A program made the position numbers and the translations under genes. A DNA stretch of 64,000 nt from Rubripirellula amarantea (lineage in GTDB: Bacteria > Planctomycetota > Planctomycetia > Pirellulales > Pirellulaceae). The notes beneath the pieces were generated by a model. The model did no database searches and was not told the DNA's origin. It was given only the letters and a program-made list of their open reading frames with translations. This document shows, one piece after another, positions 34,888 to 42,482 of the stretch; position 1 is the first letter of the stretch; each line of letters opens with the position of its first letter. Location: positions 1,508,721 to 1,572,720 of the forward strand of contig NZ_SJPI01000002.1 in the NCBI RefSeq assembly GCF_007859865.1, read 5' to 3'.

Positions 34888-36321
34888 TCAGTTCGATTCC
34901 CATCGGACGGCCAACAACCTAGCCAAGCTCAAGAAACCGATTCCGCAGATCATCAGCACAATCATTTGCGGTGCGAGCGACCCGATGGGTAGGTCTCGCC
35001 AAAAGACTTTGTCGTACCCATCCAAAGCCCAAGCGTTAAATGTCCATTGGCCAAAGCCGCGAAGTCGCTCGCTCATCACGTAGCGTGGCACCATGGAACC
35101 GCCAAGCGCGCTCATGGTCAAGATCAAGATCACCGATAACCCGTTGAGTTGGCCTCGGGATTTACAAAGCGTAGCCAATAGCAGTCCAAACGCTGATGCC
35201 GCAGCGGAAGTTACGATTGTCATTGCAATGAAACCATCAAGGTGGCCCCACAAATCGACTCCGAACACGAACTGAGCCCACATGAACATGGCAAAGACTT
35301 GCACGGTGCCCAAAGAGGTCATGTAGAACCATTTCCCAAGCAACAGATGATCCATCGTCAACTGAGTGGATAGCAACCGGTCAAGGGTTTCGTTTTCTCG
35401 TTCTTCTAAAAACGCGCCACCACCACCCGATGCTCCAAACAGCAAGAACATCACTGCGATTCCAGCAGCGTACATGCTGACAACCGGATTCGCTTTGCCT
35501 TCCCCAATGACGTCCACAACGCGAACGGGATCTTCAGCTCGCGGCGATTTCAACGACTGTGGGTCGTCGGCAGGTGATGAATAGGGACCAGCACTGATCT
35601 CTGATTCCCACTGGGTGCTCGACGGGTTACTCGACGGGTTACTTAACGGGGAACTCGACTCGTGCGTGGCCTGTTTGATGGCCCCTGGCGGGTCCGCAAT
35701 AATGACGCCGGACTGGTCCGCAATGATGGCACCGGACTGGTCCGCAATAATGGAGCTGGGCGGGTCCGGAATATGCGATGCAGGAACCGTCTGAGAAACC
35801 TCGACGGGCGACTTGAACACGTCAAATTCTGCGGCTTCGGCTTCCGCCCTTGCCATCATGATGGCGCGAGCCACCAAGGCGGTCGCTACTTGCGAAGCGA
35901 CTTGATCCGAGGAATCGGACAGCAGGTCGGCACTGATGTTCTTCGCCGAATCGGAATCCAGCGCCGCAACCGCGTGACGATCACCGTTGTGTAAAACGAT
36001 CGCCATGGTCAAGCTGCCTTCCTGGACCATCGCCTGAGCCCGTTGGCGATCGAGCGGCACATCGCCTGAATCATCCGACATCCGCATGAATCGTAGTCCC
36101 GCGCTCTGCTGCAATGTAGCCATCACGGATGCGCTGATTTCGGTCTGGACTTCGTCAATCGCGACGACCTTAATTTTCGGAGTCGTGCTGCCGCCGATAC
36201 CATTGCCAAAGATGAGCGCGAAGATGCTGAAGAAGGCGATCGGTACGACGAACGTCAGCATCAACTCGATGCGGTTGTGCATCAAGCGTCGTAGACTTAC
36301 TTGGAATACTGTCCAAACCAT
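34888..36321 (-). CDS. ABC-2 type transporter permease
   Basis: The 477-residue membrane subunit has one N-terminal helix (about 18-40) and a large extracytoplasmic loop (about 45-285). Four or five helices follow: PVVSMYAAGIAVMFLLFGAS, FYMTSLGTVQVFAMFMWAQF, AMTIVTSAAASAFGLLLATL, LSVILILTMSALGGSMVP and a terminal one. This matches the ABC2_membrane_3 exporter type. The loop includes two different short tandem repeats (35619-35654 and 35691-35762). The ATPase gene lies 20 bp upstream on the same strand, so the two form one exporter. The substrate is not evident. Confidence 0.92.
   Translation of the reverse strand: MVWTVFQVSLRRLMHNRIELMLTFVVPIAFFSIFALIFGNGIGGSTTPKIKVVAIDEVQTEISASVMATLQQSAGLRFMRMSDDSGDVPLDRQRAQAMVQEGSLTMAIVLHNGDRHAVAALDSDSAKNISADLLSDSSDQVASQVATALVARAIMMARAEAEAAEFDVFKSPVEVSQTVPASHIPDPPSSIIADQSGAIIADQSGVIIADPPGAIKQATHESSSPLSNPSSNPSSTQWESEISAGPYSSPADDPQSLKSPRAEDPVRVVDVIGEGKANPVVSMYAAGIAVMFLLFGASGGGGAFLEERENETLDRLLSTQLTMDHLLLGKWFYMTSLGTVQVFAMFMWAQFVFGVDLWGHLDGFIAMTIVTSAAASAFGLLLATLCKSRGQLNGLSVILILTMSALGGSMVPRYVMSERLRGFGQWTFNAWALDGYDKVFWRDLPIGSLAPQMIVLMICGIGFLSLARLLAVRWESN
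35619..35654. repeat. Three 12-bp tandem units in permease loop
   Basis: CTCGACGGGTTA occurs at 35619-35630 and 35631-35642, with a variant at 35643-35654. It encodes repeated SNPS-type residues on the minus strand, near residues 223-234. Confidence 0.75.
35691..35762. repeat. Three 24-bp tandem units in permease loop
   Basis: Units start at 35691, 35715 and 35739, beginning GGTCCGCAAT on the plus strand. They encode an eight-residue repeat of the form IIADQSGA on the minus strand. Partial copies flank both sides. Confidence 0.85.
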
Positions 36322-36341
36322 CTCAGATCCGTCATTGATTA

Positions 36342-37328
36342 TTAGTCGCGAAGTTCGTGACCGGTCAGGTGCAGGAACACGTGGTGCAGCGATGGCGATT
36401 GAACTTCAATATCCGAGACGTCATATCCTTGTTGGCGGACCGCTTCCAAAAGAATGGGAAGCCCCGTGGAAACTTTATCAATCCGCGTGGATAACCGGTC
36501 GTTACCGACTTGCCCTATGTCAGCGTGGGGAGCCGACAACAATTGGGGCAGCGGACGATCCAACCGAAGTCTGACCATTCGCGAGGACCCAACGGATCGC
36601 TCGATTAATTGGTTGATCGTGCCATCGGCCACAACGCGTCCTTGGTCCACAATGATGATCCGGTCGCTTCGCTTTTCAGCCTCGTCGAGATGGTGAGTGG
36701 TCAACAAGATCGAAGTGCCTTGCTCATTCAATTGATCCAGCATCGAAAAAATCTTTTCTCGGCTTTGCGGATCGACTCCAACGGTCGGTTCATCGAGAAG
36801 CAGGATTTGGGGTGAGTGTAGAACTCCGCACGCCAAATTCACTCGGCGCTTCATGCCGCCCGAGAACGATTGGACCATCGAGTCCGCTCGATCATCGAGC
36901 CCGGTCCACGCTAGCGCCCACTCAACGCGATCCTTTAATGCCTTGCGGCGCAGACCGTGAAACTTCCCAAACGCGACTAGGTTTTCTCGCGTGGTTAGAT
37001 CGCCGTACAACGCGATCTCTTGCGGAACGATCCCTATCGCGCTGCGTGCGTGCGGCGAGTCGATCGGCGAACCCGCCAAACGGATTTCTCCCGACGAAGG
37101 CTTGGTGCGTCCTGAAACGCATCGGATGGTCGTTGTCTTACCGGCTCCGTTGGGCCCCAACAAGGCAACCCGTTCGCCCGGCGCGATTGAAAACGACAGT
37201 CCCGCTAGCGCGTGCCGCGACCCGAACGACTTTTTGAGGTCGCAGACTTCCAATAGAGGAGAATCGAGAGGGACGGTTGGGATCAACGCTGGTCTCGGTA
37301 AGGGGTTCGGCAAGGGGTTGTGACACAA
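36342..37328 (-). CDS. ABC transporter ATP-binding protein
   Basis: The 328-residue ATPase has Walker A GPNGAGKTTT, Q-loop VPQEIALYGDLTTRENL, signature SFSGGMKRRV, Walker B ILLLDEPTVGVD and switch LLTTHHLDEAE. The C-terminal part (about 225-328) is the regulatory extension found in drug/lipid exporter ATPases. No ATG is available near the expected start. TTG at 37328 gives a proline-rich N-terminus (NPLPNPLPRP), and a later alternative start is possible. It pairs with the permease 20 bp downstream. Confidence 0.93.
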   Translation of the reverse strand: MCHNPLPNPLPRPALIPTVPLDSPLLEVCDLKKSFGSRHALAGLSFSIAPGERVALLGPNGAGKTTTIRCVSGRTKPSSGEIRLAGSPIDSPHARSAIGIVPQEIALYGDLTTRENLVAFGKFHGLRRKALKDRVEWALAWTGLDDRADSMVQSFSGGMKRRVNLACGVLHSPQILLLDEPTVGVDPQSREKIFSMLDQLNEQGTSILLTTHHLDEAEKRSDRIIIVDQGRVVADGTINQLIERSVGSSRMVRLRLDRPLPQLLSAPHADIGQVGNDRLSTRIDKVSTGLPILLEAVRQQGYDVSDIEVQSPSLHHVFLHLTGHELRD

Positions 37329-37401
37329 ACCATTTCAATCGTTATGTTAGGGCTTAGGTAGCCTCAACCGAGAGCCCATTTTTCGTCTCCCTAGGTGTCG
37401 C

Positions 37402-37998
37402 GTGGTAAATCAAACGGACCTCGAAACGCAGCCGGACTATTCGGATACCCATCGCGAACTTTGGCGTCAAAATCACCTTTCGATTTTGCTCGCGTTTGCG
37501 TTTGCCGTGTTTTTGATCGGCTCGGGCATTCTACTTTATCGGCAAAACCGATTCGTTCCTCCCCGTTTTCCGGACAGCGAATCGATTACGTCTGCCAGTG
37601 GCAACAACACGAGCGACGATATCCAATTGCCAAAGGATTCGCTGCTGATTGGCGTCGCCGGAGCTGCGAACGACCAGGGCGAAATGAAGTTGGCGATCTA
37701 TGATTCGCCAGAAAGTTTCAACGACATCGACGCATCGAAGGCTAAATTGTCAGCCACGATCGTTAACGGTGAAACTGTTTTCCTGTTGCCTATCGAAGCA
37801 CTGCCCGAGCGATTTGCAGTTGCCGTGTTTCACGACGAAAACTTGGATGGCGAACTCAACAGGAACCGCTTTGGTATCCCAAGTGAGCGGTACGGGTACA
37901 GCCGCGACGCCCGCGGATTGACGGGCCCGCCCAAGTTCTCAGACGCTGTCATCAATCGCCCAAAACCAGGCGAAATTTTAGCTATCTCGATTCGTTAG
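37402..37998 (+). CDS. DUF2141 membrane-anchored protein
   Basis: The 198-residue protein has one N-terminal membrane helix (about 28-46) and an exported DUF2141 domain from about residue 83. Matching segments are MKLAIYDSPESFND, PERFAVAVFHDENLDGELN, FGIPSERYGYSRDARG and PPKFSDAVI. The domain is a beta-rich fold of unknown role. The start is GTG at 37402, divergent from the ABC operon. Its stop interleaves with that of the convergent gene: TAG on plus and TAA on minus share 37996-37997. Confidence 0.88.
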   Translation: MVNQTDLETQPDYSDTHRELWRQNHLSILLAFAFAVFLIGSGILLYRQNRFVPPRFPDSESITSASGNNTSDDIQLPKDSLLIGVAGAANDQGEMKLAIYDSPESFNDIDASKAKLSATIVNGETVFLLPIEALPERFAVAVFHDENLDGELNRNRFGIPSERYGYSRDARGLTGPPKFSDAVINRPKPGEILAISIR

Positions 37999-39482
37999 CT
38001 TTTGGCCGGCGGCACAGCACGGGGTTGTTCCGCCGCAATGGCGTTATCAGCCGATCGACGATTAGCCTTCCCGGCCGCTGCAGTATCGTCCGATGAACGA
38101 CGACCGGCACCAAGGTAATCGCTCCAACGGCGACCTCCCCTGGCTTCGGTGGGTCCAGGCGCGATCATGAACACAGTACCCAGGCCAAAGATCAATCCGG
38201 CCATCGTGCTTCCTAGAGCGATGATCGATCCGCCGGGCCCATTGGGGTGATCACTGACTTGCGGAGGCCCAAGAGGCGAGATCAAGTTAGTCGACAGAGC
38301 CGCGGAACGAGTCGCACTGGCCTCGGCCAACGATCGTTCAGCCTCAGCCAACATTTCGGTTCGATGCTTCACATCGGCATCCAGCTTGGAATAGTCGGTA
38401 CGAATCACCGCTAAGTGGCCAAGACGGTTATTCAGCATCTTGGCTCGCTCAGCCAGCGTTGCTACTCGATTTCGTTGCAGTGCCAAGCGAGGTTCGTTCG
38501 CAGCAATGGCCGCTTTGGTTTCTTGTTGCATACGGTCGCGAATTTCCAACTCCGTCTGCATCGCGGCGCGTAATTTTGGATTCGATTCGGTGTAGATGCC
38601 AGCCATTTGGCTCGCTGCCAATTGAGCGTCAATCAAACCGTCTTTCAAGCGTGAAAGCGATGGCTGGCTGTCAAGTAATTCACTTCCGCTGATCAACAAT
38701 CGTTGCGGATCGTCCGCACCGGCAACCAATAGCGAATGAAGCGATTCCAGCTTCTGCATTTCCAGTTCAGCGGCTTGCAATTCCCGAGTGGTTTCTTCCA
38801 GGGTTCTGCGATTAGTACCATCGCCGGAAATCGTATCGTTCAAGTTACGAAGATCACCCAGGTCAGTTCCGAACTCGATCTCGATCTCTCGAAGTTTGGC
38901 GGCAACATGGTTTAGGTTTCTGGCGGCTAAGTCGCGAGCATGGCTTAACTCTCCAATGACGCTGTCGGCGCGAACACGACGCACTTTGCGAAGTTGGTCG
39001 GTCAAGCTGATGTACATCGCATTGCAGAACGCATCGGCGCGTTCTTGACTCTTGGCCTTCACCGACAGATAGACGACTTCAGTGTTGCCAAATTCAGACC
39101 CCTTAGGAGCAACCAAATTCACGAACTTGGTGGCGATTGTGTCGATGTCATCAGTGGTTGGCCACGTTGGGTCCGTCCCACCGCCGGGCGGTCCGATTCG
39201 ACGCAGTGCTTCCGCGACGACTTCCGGATTTCGGGTCATTTCCAAGATTGTCTCTTGCGCCGCTTTCAGATCCGTCTGGCTTGCGAATCGGCCCAAACGA
39301 TCTAGCGAACTGGTCGCTTCATCGCGAACCACAAGCGGTTGCCGAGCTGTGTAATAATCGCTGCTGAACAACGCGTACACCAATCCCACGCAACCGAACA
39401 AGATTGCGGCACCACCCCAAAGCGGTGCGAATAGGACAAGGATGTTTCGAACGTGTTTCCAAGGAATCGGATTGGAGCTCAT
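37995..39482 (-). CDS. Wzz/GumC-like polysaccharide chain-length protein
   Basis: The 495-residue inner-membrane protein has an N-terminal helix (about 15-38) and a Wzz-type periplasmic domain (YYTARQPLVVRDEATS). A long coiled coil follows (about 165-400, with RDLAARNLNHVAAKLREIEI and RTEMLAEAERSLAEASATRS). A second membrane helix (about 425-445) is preceded by the Pro-rich segment ISPLGPPQVSDHPNGPGG. No tyrosine kinase domain is attached. It would control the length or export of an exopolysaccharide. A short Ala/Arg-rich cytoplasmic tail follows the last helix. No polysaccharide synthesis genes are adjacent. Confidence 0.88.
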   Translation of the reverse strand: MSSNPIPWKHVRNILVLFAPLWGGAAILFGCVGLVYALFSSDYYTARQPLVVRDEATSSLDRLGRFASQTDLKAAQETILEMTRNPEVVAEALRRIGPPGGGTDPTWPTTDDIDTIATKFVNLVAPKGSEFGNTEVVYLSVKAKSQERADAFCNAMYISLTDQLRKVRRVRADSVIGELSHARDLAARNLNHVAAKLREIEIEFGTDLGDLRNLNDTISGDGTNRRTLEETTRELQAAELEMQKLESLHSLLVAGADDPQRLLISGSELLDSQPSLSRLKDGLIDAQLAASQMAGIYTESNPKLRAAMQTELEIRDRMQQETKAAIAANEPRLALQRNRVATLAERAKMLNNRLGHLAVIRTDYSKLDADVKHRTEMLAEAERSLAEASATRSAALSTNLISPLGPPQVSDHPNGPGGSIIALGSTMAGLIFGLGTVFMIAPGPTEARGGRRWSDYLGAGRRSSDDTAAAGKANRRSADNAIAAEQPRAVPPAKS

Positions 39483-39699
39483 GACCGGCTTCGTCGGTGA
39501 TTAGGGAGGGACCAGATTCAAAAACCTAGGTCGCATTGCATGAACTCGCCCACAAAATGTCATTGCAGCAACAGTTTAAGGTCCGCTTGTGACGAACGAT
39601 CGGGTTAAACCATTTTTTCAACGCCGCCAGCATGTCACTTATTCCGTTCAAGCGCGCCCTAGTCCACGAATGTCCTGGAATTCCAAACCACGCGTTGAA

Positions 39700-42450
39700 C
39701 TAAGGCAAGACCTCAACCGTGATCGGAGTTGTGGTGATTCCGCCGTTGACATTGGCCGTCAAGAAGAACGATCGCTTGCCGACCGGCGAAGTCGGATCGG
39801 CCGTGATAAAGAATTCTCGTTCGGTTTCACCGGCAAGCAAAAGCAAACCGTTCAGGCCAATATTGTCAACGATCACGCCAAACGCTGTGTTACGCCCGGC
39901 TCCTTCTTTTCCGAAACTGACTTCGTTGTTGAAGTCTTCCTGGCGATCCAAAACCAGCCGTGCCGACACCGTTTCGCCGCGTCGCACTTGCAGTGTCCAA
40001 TCCGTAGAGTCGCTCACCTGAATCAACTCTTTCTCGACAGGCTCGATTCGAGGAACTGCCTGCGGTCGACCACCAAGTTTAAATTTGCCGATACTTCCTA
40101 CGTGTCGCTCGACCACTCGTCCATTGATTCGTGCACTCGCAACAAGCGTAGGTTCGACTTCGCCTTCCCATCCTTCAATCGCCTCAGGAACCCAAACGGT
40201 TCCATGGGCATACCGCTGACTTTCTTCAATGGTGAGCGGAAAGTTTGTGACTAGCCCTTCCGGCAATCCTTGAACATGAAATTCAACCGGGCCTTCGAAG
40301 TCGTCCAATCGCTTGACCCGCACCGTCAATTCTCGACCCGCTCCGCGAAGAAGTTCAGCCGTTATTGGTTCCACGCTCGGTTCAAACATCGGTTCCGCCG
40401 CACGAACTTGCACGCGATATCCGTACCCTTGGCCGCCTTCACCCCGAGTATCAGAAATCTGAATCTGGAAGAGTCCATCAACAGGAGCGGTGAAGATAAT
40501 TCGGCTCGCGTTCCCCGCCTCGCGTCTTGGATCGTCGTCATTCTCGTAGTAGATATCGAACACTGGCAATCCATTTGCGACCGGCAGTTCGCCTTCGGCT
40601 AACTGGCGAACAACGTAAGCTGGTTCACCCAATGCGTGCGTCGTGTGCGATGTTCCAAAGTAAGTCCAACGAGATGCCTCATTTGGATAGACGTTAAACC
40701 CAGAATCGGGACCCCGAGGGTGCAACCACATCCGCGTGACCTCACCGGACGCATACAAATAGTCGTTCAGGTGAATTTCTTCGTAATTGAACAAACGAAA
40801 ATCGTTGACTTGAACACTATCTTTGCCCCGAAACGTGAAGTAGGTATCCCGGATCGCTTGCAGACGCGTTCGCAGAACTGGCGCGCCTTGCTGGTCATGA
40901 ATGGAAACGATCGGATCGATGCGACTATCGGTTAACGCATCAGCGTCAATCGCCCATACTTCTCCGCGATTCGCATGCCACGAATAGACATCCACTTCGC
41001 CAGCTTCCGAAACGGTCCCGCTGATTTCAGCACCGCGCGGGATTGTGATGGGCGATTGATCGACACTTGCACGCTCGCTCTCATTGACTTTCGCAAGTGG
41101 CCCCAAGTCCAGATAGACCTTTGATAGTTCCGATCCTTCGCTTAATGCGTCGGATCGCACATCGGGAACTTCCCGGGTTACGGTTTGACCGGTCATCAAG
41201 GACACCAGCAAAGATTTTCCGCTGGGTAAAATGCAAAGGTCGCTGCCGGGCGAAGGAAGCGATTCGATGGCTGGCCCAAGAACCCATTCGTTTGTCGAAA
41301 TTGTTTTCAAATTCCCGGCCTCGCTGAGCACAACAACGGTAGAGCCGTCGGGTGTGATGACAAAGTTGACAATCGGCGATTCATCGACGAAGCGAGTCGC
41401 CACAAGTGGGTTCGTTCGCGGTTCGGTACGGCTGACCAACTTCCAAACACGCAATCGATTATCGCGACTTCCCGCGATGATGTACTTTCCATCACGAGTG
41501 ACTTCTACTGCGAAAACTTCGCCCTCGGGTTGGCCCAGCGTATCAAGTCGCTCGCCTGATTCGACATTCCAAACCTTTAAAGTTTCATCGGCGCAAGCGC
41601 TGACGATTACCTCTCCGTCAGGCGAAAACGCCAAATCGTAGATTGCACCGTTGTGGCCAGTGAACTTGCGAATGGGTTCACCTGTCGTAGCATCCCACAG
41701 AATGATTTCGTGGTCGTAACCTGCCGTTGCGACCCTTTTTTCGTCTGGAGCAAAGACCGCAGCATAGATCGTATCGCGATGTCCGACCATTTCGCGAACG
41801 AGCTCGCCATCACTCACCGAGTAGATACTAGCTAGACCGTAGGCGCCGGTAAGTCCCGAGGCAATCAACACCTTCGATCCATCGCGATTGAAGCGTAGCG
41901 AATTGACTTTGCCGAGTTCACCTTTGAGCGTCGTGACCACATGGTCCTTCGCGTCCACGATCTCGACCCGATCAAACCGAGCGATTGCGCGAAGCATTCC
42001 GTCAGGGGCGATCGCGATGGCAGTCACTGGCAGAACGACTTGCTCGTCCACAGCAATCTTCGGAATACGCAATTCTCGTTTGATCGGCATGTCGCCGTCT
42101 GGCCCAACGGCGCCCTGTTCAATCCAAGCTTCAAGGATTGCCAATTCATCCTCGGTCAGTCCAGGTTGATCGTCGGGAGGCATGATTGGTTCCATCTTGC
42201 CCGCAGCCATCAAGAACATGCGACTACTTTTGGGGACACCTGCGGTGATCGCAACACCGTTTTCGCCTCCTTGTATTATCGCTGCGTGCGTTTCCATCAC
42301 AAACTCGCCTGACGCGTCTTCACTTGTGTGGCAACCAATGCAGTACGTTTCCAGAATCGGAAACACATCACGCACAAAATCCACCGGCTCACCAGCCAGT
42401 GCGGGCAACGTAAGAGTAACCCAGAAGATCAAAGTAAAAAGTGAGCGCAT
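39700..42450 (-). CDS. Planctomycete cytochrome with WD40 propeller
   Basis: The 916-residue secreted protein starts with signal peptide MRSLFTLIFWVTLTLPALAG, then a PSCyt1 haem motif (LETYCIGCHTSED) and MPPDDQPGLTEDE. A WD40 propeller follows (about 120-410; repeats such as GHRDTIYAAVFAPDEKRVAT and GHNGAIYDLAFSPDGEVIVS). A pre-peptidase-like beta domain lies around 490-730, and Ig-like strands extend to the C-terminus. The frame is open to 42525, but the signal peptide fixes the ATG at 42450. It is the third gene of the minus-strand locus, 32 bp after the DUF1549/1553 gene. The role is presumed extracytoplasmic electron transfer or assembly with its partners. Confidence 0.92.
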   Translation of the reverse strand: MRSLFTLIFWVTLTLPALAGEPVDFVRDVFPILETYCIGCHTSEDASGEFVMETHAAIIQGGENGVAITAGVPKSSRMFLMAAGKMEPIMPPDDQPGLTEDELAILEAWIEQGAVGPDGDMPIKRELRIPKIAVDEQVVLPVTAIAIAPDGMLRAIARFDRVEIVDAKDHVVTTLKGELGKVNSLRFNRDGSKVLIASGLTGAYGLASIYSVSDGELVREMVGHRDTIYAAVFAPDEKRVATAGYDHEIILWDATTGEPIRKFTGHNGAIYDLAFSPDGEVIVSACADETLKVWNVESGERLDTLGQPEGEVFAVEVTRDGKYIIAGSRDNRLRVWKLVSRTEPRTNPLVATRFVDESPIVNFVITPDGSTVVVLSEAGNLKTISTNEWVLGPAIESLPSPGSDLCILPSGKSLLVSLMTGQTVTREVPDVRSDALSEGSELSKVYLDLGPLAKVNESERASVDQSPITIPRGAEISGTVSEAGEVDVYSWHANRGEVWAIDADALTDSRIDPIVSIHDQQGAPVLRTRLQAIRDTYFTFRGKDSVQVNDFRLFNYEEIHLNDYLYASGEVTRMWLHPRGPDSGFNVYPNEASRWTYFGTSHTTHALGEPAYVVRQLAEGELPVANGLPVFDIYYENDDDPRREAGNASRIIFTAPVDGLFQIQISDTRGEGGQGYGYRVQVRAAEPMFEPSVEPITAELLRGAGRELTVRVKRLDDFEGPVEFHVQGLPEGLVTNFPLTIEESQRYAHGTVWVPEAIEGWEGEVEPTLVASARINGRVVERHVGSIGKFKLGGRPQAVPRIEPVEKELIQVSDSTDWTLQVRRGETVSARLVLDRQEDFNNEVSFGKEGAGRNTAFGVIVDNIGLNGLLLLAGETEREFFITADPTSPVGKRSFFLTANVNGGITTTPITVEVLP

Positions 42451-42482
42451 TTGATGGCGAATTCTTTTTCGAGGAAGGGTGA

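Noticed and set aside
34888-37328. Same transporter as the permease at the right edge
   Set aside because: The two permeases are 26 kb apart and differ in sequence; the 36-kb ATPase already has its own permease 20 bp away.
39589-40254. 221-residue plus-strand frame
   Set aside because: Mostly antisense to the cytochrome-WD40 gene, with composition typical of a shadow frame.
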